A stretch of 64,000 bases of DNA from Nitrosomonas marina. Its GTDB lineage: Bacteria; Pseudomonadota; Gammaproteobacteria; Burkholderiales; Nitrosomonadaceae. This document shows positions 41,839 to 51,555 of this stretch, in pieces (positions within the stretch are counted from its first letter, which is position 1; every line of letters begins with the position of its first letter). The translations under genes were made by a program, and so were the position numbers. The notes below the pieces were generated by a model, which saw only the letters and a list, made by a program, of their open reading frames with translations, was not told the origin of the DNA and did not search any database. The stretch covers positions 42,603-106,602 of the forward strand of contig NZ_FOIA01000010.1 of assembly GCF_900111605.1 (NCBI RefSeq). Direction: 5' to 3'.

Positions 41839-42831
41839 TCATTCCAAATAATGCACGGTCACTTGCAGATTCCGGAATTCATTAAACAATGCGGGATCAG
41901 GAGGCAGCGGCAACGGCCTTGACATCAGAATGGCGCGCTCCACCGCGCTGTCAAATTCGGGGTAACCGCTGCTCTTGCGTAATCTGACGTCAAGAATATC
42001 GCCGCCGGGTAATAACGTCACATTAAATTCGGTGACCGGATTGCCGGGTAAATCGGGAGGCATGACGATTCTGCTTTTGATTTTGGCCAGAATCATCGCT
42101 TTGTACTTGCTGATTTCACTGGCCACTTGCGCACGGGCAGCTGCCTGCTGTGCTTCTCGTCTCGCTTTTTCCTCCTGTTCGCGTTTTTGCTGCGCTTCCA
42201 GTTCCCGTTTTCTTTGTTCTTCTTGTTCGTGCTGCTTCTGTGCTTCAATTTCGCGCTTTCTCTGCTCTTCCTGCTCGCGTTGCTTTTGCGCCTCTATCTC
42301 AAGTTTTTTCCGGGCTTCGCGCTCACGCTGCTCCTGCTCCATCTTTTCGCGTTGTAAACGCTCCGCTTCTGCTTTTTCTTTGGCTTCCTGTTCCTGAGCT
42401 TTTTTCTTTTGCGCCTCCAGATCAGGTGTGGGGGCTTTCTGAACAGCTTTTGGAGGCTCTGTTTTATCCTTAATCGCGATTTCCGGTTTTTTGGGTGGCG
42501 GCGGAGATGCCTGAGCGGGTGCAGGCCTGGGCTGCTCTGGTTTAGGCTCAGAAGATTTTGGTCTCGGCTCGGGCTTGACTTCAGGTGCCGGTTTGGGCTG
42601 CTGTTCAGGCTGAACGGGTGGTGCGGCCTTTTTTTCCACTGGTTGCGGGGCCGGTCGGGGCAAATCCTGCCAGATATCGACGATCATGCTTGCAGGTGGT
42701 TCGTCTTTCCAGTTAAAGCCAAAAATTAAAATGGCAATAAAAACAATATGCACCAGTAAGGCCAATGCGCCGGCCAGTATTGGCCGAGGCTCTTCGGAGG
42801 AGGTGAGGTGCTGTCTGTACGCCATGGTCAT
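41839..42831 (-). CDS. tolA: Tol-Pal inner-membrane protein TolA
   Basis: TolA spans the periplasm to link TolQR to Pal/TolB. The 330-residue product has one N-terminal membrane helix (LAGALALLVHIVFIAILIFGF, about 19-39), a Pro-rich stretch (about 55-125), a long helical region of Gln/Glu/Lys/Arg with repeated EQEEQRKREIEAQKQ-like sequence (about 135-235), and a C-terminal domain (VMPPDLPGNPVTEFNVTLLPGG) with a TonB-C-like fold. The Pro-rich segment and the low-complexity helix are as expected. Two close in-frame ATGs (42831, 42825) could serve as start. Confidence 0.95.
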   Translation of the reverse strand: MTMAYRQHLTSSEEPRPILAGALALLVHIVFIAILIFGFNWKDEPPASMIVDIWQDLPRPAPQPVEKKAAPPVQPEQQPKPAPEVKPEPRPKSSEPKPEQPRPAPAQASPPPPKKPEIAIKDKTEPPKAVQKAPTPDLEAQKKKAQEQEAKEKAEAERLQREKMEQEQREREARKKLEIEAQKQREQEEQRKREIEAQKQHEQEEQRKRELEAQQKREQEEKARREAQQAAARAQVASEISKYKAMILAKIKSRIVMPPDLPGNPVTEFNVTLLPGGDILDVRLRKSSGYPEFDSAVERAILMSRPLPLPPDPALFNEFRNLQVTVHYLE

Positions 42832-42871
42832 GTTCAGTTTCTTAATGCTGGCAGCGTCGTTTCAAATCTGA

Positions 42872-43285
42872 TTATTTGGGTTGTGCCAGCAAGCCGATTC
42901 TTTGCACCTGATGTCGTTGCAGAATATCCATGACTTTGATAACTTCCTCGTAACGTACACTTTTATCGGCTGCAATTACGACAGGCTGCTCAGTATTCTG
43001 AGACTGCTTGCGCTTGATTGCGTCAATCAATTGCTGATGAGTTACAAATCGCTCTAGATCGGTTTCAGCACGATCGCGCAACGCAAGACTGCTGTCCGCT
43101 TTGACAATGACTTCCAACGGTGCGGATGGAGCTGCAGACGATTTTCCGATTTCGGGTAATTCAATCTGACCCGGATTGATCATTGGTGCGGTAATCATAA
43201 AGATAATCAACAGCACCAGCATGACATCAATATAGGGAACGACATTAATTTCGTTTTTGAGTTGGCGTTTGGTACGGCGGGCCAT
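42872..43285 (-). CDS. tolR: Tol-Pal energising protein TolR
   Basis: The 137-residue ExbD/TolR-family protein has an N-terminal membrane helix with the essential Asp in VPYIDVMLVLLIIFMI (about residue 20), followed by a periplasmic domain ending in QRIGLLAQ. TolQ and TolR convert proton flow into TolA motion. It is separated from tolQ by 8 bp. Confidence 0.97.
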   Translation of the reverse strand: MARRTKRQLKNEINVVPYIDVMLVLLIIFMITAPMINPGQIELPEIGKSSAAPSAPLEVIVKADSSLALRDRAETDLERFVTHQQLIDAIKRKQSQNTEQPVVIAADKSVRYEEVIKVMDILQRHQVQRIGLLAQPK

Positions 43286-43293
43286 CGTCTCGT

Positions 43294-43983
43294 TTACTCC
43301 AGGTTGGTTGGCGCTCTGCGCTGCAGTACGTTGGACAATTCTTCCATGAAGCTTTCAAACCGGGTTGCCAGTTTTTCAATATCGCTGACATAGCGGTTAT
43401 AGGCAATCACGGCAGGTATTGCTGCAAACAGGCCCATCGCCGTGGCAATCAGGGCTTCCGCAATTCCGGGAGCAACATGGGCAATTGTCGCCTGAGTAAT
43501 ATTGGACAAACTGCGAAACGAGTTCATGATACCCCAGACTGTTCCCAGCAGCCCGATATAAGGACTGACCGAGCCGACCGTGGCCAAAAAGGACAGGTGC
43601 GATTCGAGCCTGTCCATTTCACGCTGATATGTCGCTTGCATGGCGCGGCGAATACTGTCCATCATCATATCGATATTTGCGCCCGGTTTGTGTTTGCTGA
43701 ATTCACCAAAGCCTGCAACGAAGATCCGTTCCATACTGCTTGGCGCATAGCGTGAACCGACAGCGCGCTGATATAAAACATTCAAATCCGCGCCTCTCCA
43801 GAAACTATCCTCAAAATCATCGCTTTGTTTGACAGCTTCGCGTAATACAAACATTTTTCTGAAGATATACCACCACGACAGAAGCGAAGCCAGCAACAAC
43901 ATCAGCATGACCAGTTGCACAAAAACACTGGCGCTGCTGATCAAATGGAAAAGTGATAAATCCTGAGTAACTGTAGGGTTCAT
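43294..43983 (-). CDS. tolQ: Tol-Pal energising protein TolQ
   Basis: The 229-residue MotA/TolQ/ExbB-family protein has three membrane helices: one at about 17-38, and the typical pair around VGSVSPYIGLLGTVWGIM (about 134-160) and PGIAEALIATAMGLFAAIPAVIAYN (about 168-195). Its ATG overlaps the ybgC stop by 4 bp, as in many proteobacterial tol operons. Confidence 0.97.
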   Translation of the reverse strand: MNPTVTQDLSLFHLISSASVFVQLVMLMLLLASLLSWWYIFRKMFVLREAVKQSDDFEDSFWRGADLNVLYQRAVGSRYAPSSMERIFVAGFGEFSKHKPGANIDMMMDSIRRAMQATYQREMDRLESHLSFLATVGSVSPYIGLLGTVWGIMNSFRSLSNITQATIAHVAPGIAEALIATAMGLFAAIPAVIAYNRYVSDIEKLATRFESFMEELSNVLQRRAPTNLE

Positions 43984-44390
43984 TTTGATATCTCGATTTT
44001 TTTTCTTAAGGGGGCAGGGATACTGACGGGTTTAAAGCTTTCTGTACTCACACACACGGCATGAATCGTTGCGTTCACCAACCGGTTCTGGTTGCATAAA
44101 ATTTCCTGCGCCAGGGTAATACGGCTTCGGCCCAGGTCGACTACATCGACGGTAACATGCAATAAATCGTCCAGTAATGCCGGCTTGAAATATTCGATCT
44201 CAAGGGAGCGTATCATGAACTGCAACTGATATGCATTAAGCAGTTCATGCACACTGTAGCCCAATTGCCGCAACCATTCGTAGCGTGCGCGTTCCAGAAA
44301 ATGGAGATGTGTTGCGTGATATACAACACCGCCGGCATCGGTATCCTGATAGTAAACTCGGGTGGCTAGGGAGAATTTGGGATCCTGCAT
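43980..44390 (-). CDS. ybgC: Tol-Pal-associated acyl-CoA thioesterase YbgC
   Basis: YbgC is a cytoplasmic hotdog-fold thioesterase. The product from MQDPKFSLATRV (44390) is 136 residues; a longer frame starts upstream but the family begins at about this point. The catalytic region is YYQDTDAGGVVYHATHLHFLERAR. It is first in the ybgC-tolQ-tolR-tolA-tolB-pal-cpoB-queE-queC operon. Confidence 0.94.
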   Translation of the reverse strand: MQDPKFSLATRVYYQDTDAGGVVYHATHLHFLERARYEWLRQLGYSVHELLNAYQLQFMIRSLEIEYFKPALLDDLLHVTVDVVDLGRSRITLAQEILCNQNRLVNATIHAVCVSTESFKPVSIPAPLRKKIEISK

Positions 44391-44546
44391 TGTGTATAAA
44401 AAGCCTGATGGGAATACATAAAATTCCGACAATTTTATACTATAAATTACCTGAAGATATGACAAAAATTAGTTGAAGTTAAAATTAAATCTTTATCATT
44501 CGCTTGTCGTTTTCAGAGATCAATGCACGCGTTAACACACGCGTTT

Positions 44547-45827
44547 TCATTGCTCGGTTTGAACGGATACAGGATGAATTCTTACCGTTTTGACGGCCTG
44601 ATTTTTGACCTGAATAATTTCCATCGGATAACCGGCGATATTCAGCCCGGTACCGCTTTCCGGAATGTCCTGCAAATATTCCAAAATCAGTCCATTCAGT
44701 GTTTTTGGGCCGCTGAGCGGAAGCTGCATGCTTAATTTACGATTCAAATCTCGTAGCAGCATGCTGCCCTCGACAATAATACTGCCGTCTTCCTGCTTCT
44801 GGTAGGTGTGAGTGCGGGTCGGGGCGTGCGTGGTAAATTCACCGATTATTTCCTCTAGAATATCCTCGATTGTGACTAAACCGAGCCACTCTCCATATTC
44901 GTCGACAATCAAACCGATTCGTTTCCGGCTTTCCTGAAAAAGCTGCAGTTGTGAAAACAAGGGGGTGCCGGAAGGAATAAAATACGGTTGCTGCATGATC
45001 TGCTCCAGCGATGCAGCTGTAATAGGGCCGCTTTTCATCAGATTCAAAACCTTGCGCATGTGTATGATGCCCACAATATTATCGACACGGTCGCGATAAA
45101 CCGGCAAGCGGGTATGATGGCAGGTTAACAGTTGCGCTTGAATAGCTTCATCGTCAGCCATCAGATCGATCGCTTCGACCTGGCTGCGCGGCACAATGAC
45201 ATCATCTACAGTAACAGTCTCCAGATCAAACAAATTCAACAGCATGCTCTGATGCTTTTTTTGAATAAAATGCCCGCCTTCCAGAACCAGCGTTTTCAAC
45301 TCTTCTGTGCTGATTGTCTGAGTCGCTGCCGATTGTTTCGGTTTCAAGCGCATCAGTATTAGCAACCCGCTGACGAAAAGGTTGATAAACCAGACCACCG
45401 GATAAAAGATTTTCAGCAGCGGCGTCAGAATATAACTTGCAAATAATGCGATGCGCTCGGGATAGGCGGCAGCTATGACTTTGGGTGTGATTTCGCTGAA
45501 AATCAAAATGGCGAATGTGACGCATATGGTGCCCATTAGTAACGCCAGTTCATCCTGCCCGAAAAGCATTGCGATGATGACCGCAACAAGTGTGGCCGAA
45601 GCAGTATTGAGCAGGTTGTTGCCCAGCAATATTACGCCAAGCAGGCGGTCAGTCTTGTCGAGCAGCCGGCTGGTCAAACGTGCAGCACGATGGCCTTGTT
45701 TCGCCAGATGCTTCAGCCGATAACGGTTGATTGCCATCATGCTGGTTTCTGATAGCGAGAAAAAACCCGACAGGATCAATAACAGAAACAGTATGATCAG
45801 TAAGATATAAAGCGGTATATTTTCCAA
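44547..45827 (-). CDS. CNNM/CorC-type (CorB/YfjD-like) transport protein
   Basis: The 426-residue protein has an N-terminal DUF21/CNNM membrane domain (about 1-180) beginning LILSGFFSLSETSMMAINRYRL with FSEITPK, then tandem CBS domains (about 200-330, VDDVIVPRSQVEAIDL and YGEWLGLVTIEDILEEIIGE), and a C-terminal CorC/HlyC-like domain (about 345-426). Proteins of this type export or counteract Mg2+ and Co2+. The full membrane domain makes it CorB/YfjD-like rather than CorC alone. Transported ion is inferred from family. Confidence 0.92.
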   Translation of the reverse strand: MENIPLYILLIILFLLLILSGFFSLSETSMMAINRYRLKHLAKQGHRAARLTSRLLDKTDRLLGVILLGNNLLNTASATLVAVIIAMLFGQDELALLMGTICVTFAILIFSEITPKVIAAAYPERIALFASYILTPLLKIFYPVVWFINLFVSGLLILMRLKPKQSAATQTISTEELKTLVLEGGHFIQKKHQSMLLNLFDLETVTVDDVIVPRSQVEAIDLMADDEAIQAQLLTCHHTRLPVYRDRVDNIVGIIHMRKVLNLMKSGPITAASLEQIMQQPYFIPSGTPLFSQLQLFQESRKRIGLIVDEYGEWLGLVTIEDILEEIIGEFTTHAPTRTHTYQKQEDGSIIVEGSMLLRDLNRKLSMQLPLSGPKTLNGLILEYLQDIPESGTGLNIAGYPMEIIQVKNQAVKTVRIHPVSVQTEQ

Positions 45828-45846
45828 ATATCACCTTTTTTGCCAG

Positions 45847-46617
45847 TTAACATGCAGTCAACTCAACCACTACCGGCGCATGATCGGATGGGCGTTCCAG
45901 TTTGCGGGTTGCTTTGTCTATCCAGCATGCTGTACAACTTTGCGCCAGCGTCTGGCTTAGCAAGATGTGATCGATGCGCAATCCTTTGTTGCGACGGAAA
46001 GCCATCATACGGTAATCCCACCAGCTGTAGCATTTTTCAGGTTGATCAAATAACCGAAAGCTGTCCTTAAGGCCCAGACTTAACAATTGGCCAAAAGCAT
46101 CGCGTTCCTGCTGGCTACATAGTACCTTCCCGGCCCAGGCCTGGGGGTCGTGAACGTCGCGGTCATCCGGCGCGATATTGTAATCGCCCAATACGGCCAA
46201 TTTTGTATGAATGCTGAGTTCATTGCGCATCCATTCGGTCAGCGCCGGCAGCCATTTGAGCTTATAATCGTATTTTTCCGATCCTACTGCTTCGCCATTG
46301 GGTACATAGACGCATATTACGCGGAGCCCATCAACCGTCGCAGCTATTACCCGCTTCTGTTCGTCATCAAATCCGGGTATGGCCGTTAACACGGTATCGC
46401 TTTTTTGTTTGCTGAGAATAGCAACGCCGTTAAAGGTTTTCTGTCCGGTATAAACAGATTGATAGCCTGCATCTGCTATCTCTTCCAGCGGAAAATTTTC
46501 ATCGATCAGCTTGGTTTCTTGCAAGCAAAGTACATCCGGCTGATGTTTTTGCAGCCAATCCAGAACCTGCGGCAATCTGACTTTCAGTGAATTGACGTTC
46601 CAGGTTGCCAGTTTCAT
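45847..46617 (-). CDS. xthA: Exodeoxyribonuclease III
   Basis: XthA repairs DNA by apurinic-site incision and 3'-end cleaning. The 256-residue product starts MKLATWNVNSLKVRLPQV and shows CLQETKL (catalytic Glu), a GDYNIAPDDRDVHDP motif, and RIDHILLS and SDHAPVVVEL (Asp and His). This is the full set of active-site residues of the family. It lies 19 bp upstream of the CNNM-type gene. Confidence 0.96.
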   Translation of the reverse strand: MKLATWNVNSLKVRLPQVLDWLQKHQPDVLCLQETKLIDENFPLEEIADAGYQSVYTGQKTFNGVAILSKQKSDTVLTAIPGFDDEQKRVIAATVDGLRVICVYVPNGEAVGSEKYDYKLKWLPALTEWMRNELSIHTKLAVLGDYNIAPDDRDVHDPQAWAGKVLCSQQERDAFGQLLSLGLKDSFRLFDQPEKCYSWWDYRMMAFRRNKGLRIDHILLSQTLAQSCTACWIDKATRKLERPSDHAPVVVELTAC

Positions 46618-46647
46618 GTTTTTATCATCCTTTCTATTCAGTGCCAG

Positions 46648-47328
46648 CTATGTTAAAACACGCTGAAGCCAGCTATCGATATCATTGATTTCCTGCATGC
46701 AAACAGTATGTTCCATTGGATATTCATGCCACTCGACTGTATAGTTGGCCTGAAGCAGGTAATCTCTTGAAGCGGTAGCCAGTGATATCGGTACAATCGG
46801 ATCGTATGCGCCATGTGCCATCAGAATAGGAATCGCTGTATTATTGGCGTGCGCTTCGACGGCGAGATAATTCGCCAGCGGCAGATAGCATGACAATGCT
46901 ATTATGCCTGCCAGTCTGTTTTTTTGGCGCAGACCTGTTTGTAGCGCAATAGCCCCGCCCTGTGAAAAACCGGCGAGGACAATATTGTGTGCAGCAGTAC
47001 CACGCTGGATCTCATGATTAATCAATGCATCAATGGCTCTCTGCGCATCTCTGATACCGGTTTCATCTTCCCTGGAATCCATTTTGGCACCGGCACCGTA
47101 AATATCGTACCATGCACGCATGACATAGCCATTATTGACAGTAACCGGACGCATCGGTGCATGCGGGAATATAAAACGAATTCCTTTCTGTGATGATGAA
47201 GTCAATTCGTTGATAATCGGAACAAAATCATTTCCGTCAGCGCCAAGGCCATGCAACCAGATGACCGTAAAAGCAGGGTTGCGCGTTGTCTCAATTTCTA
47301 CTGTGGACAATAAATCAGTTGGTGACAT
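46648..47328 (-). CDS. Carboxylesterase, alpha/beta hydrolase
   Basis: The 226-residue protein belongs to the phospholipase/carboxylesterase family. WLHGLGADGNDF forms the oxyanion region, GFSQGG holds the nucleophile Ser (about residue 121), and Asp and His complete the triad near HGAYDPIVP and PMEHTVC. These enzymes hydrolyse short-chain esters or acyl-thioesters. The natural substrate is unknown. It lies upstream of xthA by 30 bp on the same strand. Confidence 0.93.
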   Translation of the reverse strand: MSPTDLLSTVEIETTRNPAFTVIWLHGLGADGNDFVPIINELTSSSQKGIRFIFPHAPMRPVTVNNGYVMRAWYDIYGAGAKMDSREDETGIRDAQRAIDALINHEIQRGTAAHNIVLAGFSQGGAIALQTGLRQKNRLAGIIALSCYLPLANYLAVEAHANNTAIPILMAHGAYDPIVPISLATASRDYLLQANYTVEWHEYPMEHTVCMQEINDIDSWLQRVLT

Positions 47329-47427
47329 GAAAAGTGATCAATGCACTGCATTGACTAAAGTGAACGATACGATAAAATTCGCCAGCAGGCAATTATTCAA
47401 ACTCAAACAACCTTACAGAGACTATTT

Positions 47428-48528
47428 ATGAAACGCAGGGATTTTATCAAAATTGTGGGCTCGGGCGCACTATTAATGCCTCTAAAGGCATTTTCGTTAT
47501 CTGCCGGTAAACGGGTGCTGGATTATGAAAAATGGAACAGTTTTCGCCTGACCTATGAGGTGAATTTACCTGCAAACGGTAAAAATGCACGGTTATGGCT
47601 GCCGTTGCCCAATTCTCTTGAGCCCGGTTATCAATACACTCAGGGTAATAACTGGTCAGGCAACGCGTCACAGGCCCAGTTTACAACCTTGGGCAATGAA
47701 AAATTTCCTGTCTTTATGGCTGAGTGGCGCGGCGAAGGAGAGCGCAAGGCGTCTGTTCAGTGTATTATTAAAACATCTCATCACGCTGTTGATATTGAGC
47801 ACTATCATGCAGCAAGCAATGCTGCAATACCAGACAATGTACGCATTTTCCTCCAACCAACACGGTTGATACCTGTTGACGGTATTGTCAGGGACGTGGC
47901 GCACTCCATTATCTACGACGAGAATAACGCCACGCTCGATAAAGCGCGTGCGATTTATGACTGGCTGATTGACCATTTCCAGCATGACGTGACGACACCC
48001 GGTCGTGGTACGGGTGATGTCAAATTCATGCTGGAGAACAGTCGGCTTAGCGGCAAGTGTGTTGACATACACTCGCTGTTTGTCGGATTGGCCCGGTCAG
48101 TTGGCATACCTGCACGTGTTCAGTACGGTATCCGCATGATGAATTCCGAGGTGAATGACAGGCTCGGCCGGCAGACCGATATCAGCCATGCCCAGCACAG
48201 CCGCGCGGAATTTTATTTGAGTAATCTTGGCTGGGTGCCTGTCAACCCGGCAGATGTCTGCAAGGTAGCCACACTCGACAATCTTGAGCGTGATGCGCCA
48301 GAAATTGCACATTTGCGGGATGAATTCTTTGGTTCGTGGGAAATGAACTGGATTGCATTTAATCATATGCAGGATATCCAGTTGTCGAACAGCAAAGCTG
48401 GTAAATTGCCCTTCTTTTTGTTTCCGCATGCAGAGATCGAAAATGAAACACTGGACAGTCTGAATCCGGATACATTCAGCTATCGGATTGCAGCGGCTGA
48501 ACTGATTGGAACAGGTGCAAAGTTTTAG
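47428..48528 (+). CDS. Tat-exported transglutaminase-like protein
   Basis: The 366-residue protein begins MKRRDFIKIVGSGALLMP, a twin-arginine export motif (RRDFIK). The mature part has a transglutaminase-like core: ARAIYDWLIDHF, CVDIHSLFVGLARSVGIPARVQYG (nucleophile Cys about residue 211), then the His in HSRAEFYLSNLGWVPVNPADV (with the following Asp). Such proteins may act as proteases or crosslinkers in the periplasm. The catalytic Cys-His-Asp set appears complete. It is monocistronic; a promoter for the next operon lies immediately downstream. Confidence 0.88.
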   Translation: MKRRDFIKIVGSGALLMPLKAFSLSAGKRVLDYEKWNSFRLTYEVNLPANGKNARLWLPLPNSLEPGYQYTQGNNWSGNASQAQFTTLGNEKFPVFMAEWRGEGERKASVQCIIKTSHHAVDIEHYHAASNAAIPDNVRIFLQPTRLIPVDGIVRDVAHSIIYDENNATLDKARAIYDWLIDHFQHDVTTPGRGTGDVKFMLENSRLSGKCVDIHSLFVGLARSVGIPARVQYGIRMMNSEVNDRLGRQTDISHAQHSRAEFYLSNLGWVPVNPADVCKVATLDNLERDAPEIAHLRDEFFGSWEMNWIAFNHMQDIQLSNSKAGKLPFFLFPHAEIENETLDSLNPDTFSYRIAAAELIGTGAKF

Positions 48529-48607
48529 ACGATCCGTCTAAATCGTGATACATGCTGTCCGATAATCAATCGGAATCCAGATCAGGATGGGTGTATCGCA
48601 AAAAGAG

Positions 48608-48637
48608 TTGACACAGAGTCGTATAACAGGTTGTAAT
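48608..48637 (+). promoter_or_regulatory. Sigma-70 promoter of the rpmH operon
   Basis: TTGACA at 48608-48613 and TGTAAT at 48632-48637 with an 18-bp spacer lie 44 bp upstream of rpmH. They are well placed to drive the rpmH-rnpA-yidD-yidC-mnmE block. Confidence 0.6.
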
Positions 48638-48680
48638 ATACGGTTTTATTGATTAAAACCAATACGAGAGAGAATTCATA

Positions 48681-48815
48681 ATGAAACGTACTTTTCAGCC
48701 ATCTGTAACCAAGAGGAAACGCACACACGGGTTTCTTGTACGCATGAAGACGCGAGGCGGTGCTGCTGTAATTAGAGCGCGACGTGCCAAGGGGCGTGCC
48801 AGATTGAGTGTATAG
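48681..48815 (+). CDS. rpmH: 50S ribosomal protein L34
   Basis: This 44-residue basic protein is a component of the large subunit. It reads [22 protein letters not shown] and continues to RARLSV, which is the universal L34 sequence. It was located by eye because it is short. A GAGAG box (about 48667-48671) lies upstream. It overlaps rnpA by 8 bp. Confidence 0.98.
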   Translation: MKRTFQPSVTKRKRTHGFLVRMKTRGGAAVIRARRAKGRARLSV

Positions 48816-49215
48816 GTCTGATAACCAAGTTAAACAGACCAGACCTGTTGGCGTAAAAAAACACCTTCTGTCGAGGAACCGCCGGTTACGCTGTGCAAGC
48901 GCATTTGCTGCCGTCTTTAACTACAGGCATCGGGCTCGGGGAAACTACATCCAGGTTTATGCAAAACCGAATGGCTTGTCGTTTTCACGTCTGGGGTTAA
49001 TCGTTTCCAAAAAAGTAGAGCGCAGCGCAGTCAAGCGCAACCGTATCAAGCGGGTATTTAGAGAGACGTTTCGAACGTTTCAAAGTTGTGGTAATACTGT
49101 CCAGATGGACTGGGTTATGCGCTTGCAACTCCCGATAACCGCAGATATTTCAAAGCAATTCAATGCTGAAATCAGATTGCTGATGCATCAATTACTAAAA
49201 TGTCACGATTCATGA
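48808..49215 (+). CDS. rnpA: Ribonuclease P protein component
   Basis: RnpA assists RNase P RNA in tRNA 5' processing. The 135-residue frame starts at a GTG overlapping the rpmH stop. The core includes [52 protein letters not shown] (RNR motif). The N-terminal 20 residues are a poorly conserved extension, and no other start codon is available in that stretch. The rpmH-rnpA overlap is normal. Confidence 0.95.
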   Translation: MYRSDNQVKQTRPVGVKKHLLSRNRRLRCASAFAAVFNYRHRARGNYIQVYAKPNGLSFSRLGLIVSKKVERSAVKRNRIKRVFRETFRTFQSCGNTVQMDWVMRLQLPITADISKQFNAEIRLLMHQLLKCHDS

Positions 49216-49409
49216 TCGGTCTTATAAGACTCTATCAATACTGCATTAGTCCTATGATGGCACCTTCATGCCGTTTTACGCCGACCTGTTCTCAATATGC
49301 ATGTGAAGCTTTTGCAAAATACGGTTTCCTGCATGGTATGCGGTTGAGTGTCTGGCGTATTTTACGGTGTAATCCCTGGTGCAAAGGCGGATATGAACCT
49401 GTGCCTTAA
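49200..49409 (+). CDS. yidD: Membrane protein insertion efficiency factor YidD
   Basis: YidD is a small amphipathic protein that helps YidC-dependent insertion. The 69-residue product has the family Cys-rich motif ([18 protein letters not shown]) and the [15 protein letters not shown] ending. It overlaps rnpA by 16 bp, the usual arrangement. Confidence 0.95.
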   Translation: MSRFMIGLIRLYQYCISPMMAPSCRFTPTCSQYACEAFAKYGFLHGMRLSVWRILRCNPWCKGGYEPVP

Positions 49410-49519
49410 CAATCTCCTGTAGAAGTGAGGCTATTGCGAGTATTAAACCAAAACAGCGACGTCGTATTGTAGAAATGCGTAAATCAATGACGTCATATAA
49501 TTAATCTGACCAGATAAAA

Positions 49520-51475
49520 ATGGAAACAAGAAAACTTATACTCATTATCATTTTGTCGACTTCCCTGTTACTTTTGTGGGAATCCTGGCAAAAAGAAATT
49601 CAACCTCCAGCTTCGCAGGCAATACCGACACCGCAGGCCGATGGCAATAATCAGCGTCATGATCCGCTACCGGTACCGGGCGATGAACTTGCCGCAACGA
49701 GTGGCCCTGGGGTTGCTACAAGTATAGATGGCGTTTCACCATCGATTACCCCAAATTTATTTGAAATCGGCGAAAAAATACAAGTTACAACTGATATGGT
49801 GGTTGCCGAGATCGATACGGCAGGCGGTGATATTCGCAAGCTTGGATTATTGAAGCATCCATCCCGAGAAGATGAAAATAAGCCTTACGAGTTGTTACTT
49901 GACCAGACTGCACGATTTCAGATTTCTCAATCGGGATTAATTGGTGATGACCTGCCAACTCACAAAACAAAATATACCGTTGATTCGAATAAATACCATT
50001 ATGAGCTAAGTCCCGGTGAAGATAGCGTTAGTATCCGCCTGCTGGCGCCAGAGAAAAATGGTATCCAGGTAGCCAAGATATACACCTTTCATCGCGGTTC
50101 ATATGTCATAGATGTAAAATTTGAAATTACCAATCATAGCGGCGAGACAATTCTGCCATTTTCTTATTTTCAGATGCTTCGGGATGCCAAAGAACCTGCA
50201 GGCCAGGGCTTTCTGGTGCATTCTTATACTGGTCCGGCACTCTATACGGAAGAAGAAAAATTTCTTAAAGTCAAATTCTCCGATTTGGATAAGAACAAGG
50301 CAGAATATCCAACCAATGCTGATAACGGCTGGGTTGCCATGCTTGAGCATTATTTTCTGACCGCATGGCTGCCAGAGCAGGGCGAACCTCGTGAATACTA
50401 TGTAAAGCGGTTGGCGCACAATCAGTATACTGCCGGTGTGATTGCACCTGTCGGTGCGATTGAAACAGGACGAACAGAAACCGTTTCCATGCCGTTTTAT
50501 GCCGGCCCGCAGGAGCAGGATAAGCTTGCCGAACTTTCACCAGGCCTCGATTTGACTGTGGACTATGGCTGGTTGACAGTGCTGGCGAAACCGTTGTTCT
50601 GGTTACTGTCTTTTTATCATTCCTATGTTGATAACTGGGGCATCGCCATTATCCTGTTAACACTCACTGTCAAGCTAATATTCTTTCCGCTGTCGGCAGC
50701 CGGTTATCGATCAATGGCCAAATTGCGTGTCGTCACCCCAAAGTTGCAACGCATCCGCGAGCAATACGCCAGTGATAGGCAGCGAATGCACCAGGCCATG
50801 ATGGAATTTTACAAGCAGGAAAAAATCAATCCACTGGGAGGATGTTTGCCGATTCTGGTCCAGATTCCGGTATTTATTGCTTTGTTCTGGACTTTATTGG
50901 CAGCCGTCGAATTACGTTACGCGCCACTCGCCCTGTGGATTACCGACATGTCTGTACCGGATCCATACTACGTCCTGCCGTTGATAATGGGTGTATCCAT
51001 GTACATTCAATCCAAGTTGAGCCCGAAACCGACTGATCCGATTCAGGCTAAAGTCATGCAGATCATGCCGGTCGCTTTCAGTATATTTTTCTTCTTTTTC
51101 CCGGCAGGACTGGTTTTGTACTCGCTGTGCAACAACATATTGTCAATACTGCAACAGTGGCAGATTACGCGTATGTTCGAGAAGAAGTCCGAAGAGGAGG
51201 AAGAGAAAAAAAGCAAATCCAAGGGCAAATCCAAAGGCAAGGACGTTGCAGATGATTCGGAATCAGGTGCTTCCGAAGAAACCCAGCAATTGACCCATGC
51301 CAAGAATAGCGATGCAACGGAAGACAGCAATATTGAAGACGCCGAAATCATTGAAAAAGAGGATGAAAGCGTTAAATCGAAAAAACCGCAACCTGAATCT
51401 GAAAAAGCCAAACCCAAACCCAAGCCTGCAGCCGGTGCCCGTCGGGGCAAGGGGCGAAAAGGCAGAAGAAGATAG
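49520..51475 (+). CDS. yidC: Membrane protein insertase YidC
   Basis: YidC inserts and folds inner-membrane proteins. The 651-residue product has a first membrane helix (LILIIILSTSLLLLW), a large periplasmic domain (about 60-340), and the five-helix core with DNWGIAIILLTLTVKLIFFPLS, LGGCLPILVQIPVFIALFW and SIFFFFFPAGLVLY. A C-terminal tail of about 95 residues follows, rich in Lys, Ser and Glu (KSKSKGKSKGKD, then PKPKPAAGARRGKGRKGRRR). E. coli YidC is 548 residues, so the tail is an extension; a positive C-tail helps ribosome binding in some bacteria. Confidence 0.96.
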   Translation: METRKLILIIILSTSLLLLWESWQKEIQPPASQAIPTPQADGNNQRHDPLPVPGDELAATSGPGVATSIDGVSPSITPNLFEIGEKIQVTTDMVVAEIDTAGGDIRKLGLLKHPSREDENKPYELLLDQTARFQISQSGLIGDDLPTHKTKYTVDSNKYHYELSPGEDSVSIRLLAPEKNGIQVAKIYTFHRGSYVIDVKFEITNHSGETILPFSYFQMLRDAKEPAGQGFLVHSYTGPALYTEEEKFLKVKFSDLDKNKAEYPTNADNGWVAMLEHYFLTAWLPEQGEPREYYVKRLAHNQYTAGVIAPVGAIETGRTETVSMPFYAGPQEQDKLAELSPGLDLTVDYGWLTVLAKPLFWLLSFYHSYVDNWGIAIILLTLTVKLIFFPLSAAGYRSMAKLRVVTPKLQRIREQYASDRQRMHQAMMEFYKQEKINPLGGCLPILVQIPVFIALFWTLLAAVELRYAPLALWITDMSVPDPYYVLPLIMGVSMYIQSKLSPKPTDPIQAKVMQIMPVAFSIFFFFFPAGLVLYSLCNNILSILQQWQITRMFEKKSEEEEEKKSKSKGKSKGKDVADDSESGASEETQQLTHAKNSDATEDSNIEDAEIIEKEDESVKSKKPQPESEKAKPKPKPAAGARRGKGRKGRRR

Positions 51476-51555
51476 CGGCTTCAGTTTGCAGCTGGCGCGA
51501 TCGTGCTTGTTGCTGAGCAGCTCATATCACTCAGCATAAACAAGGCGACAAGCCC

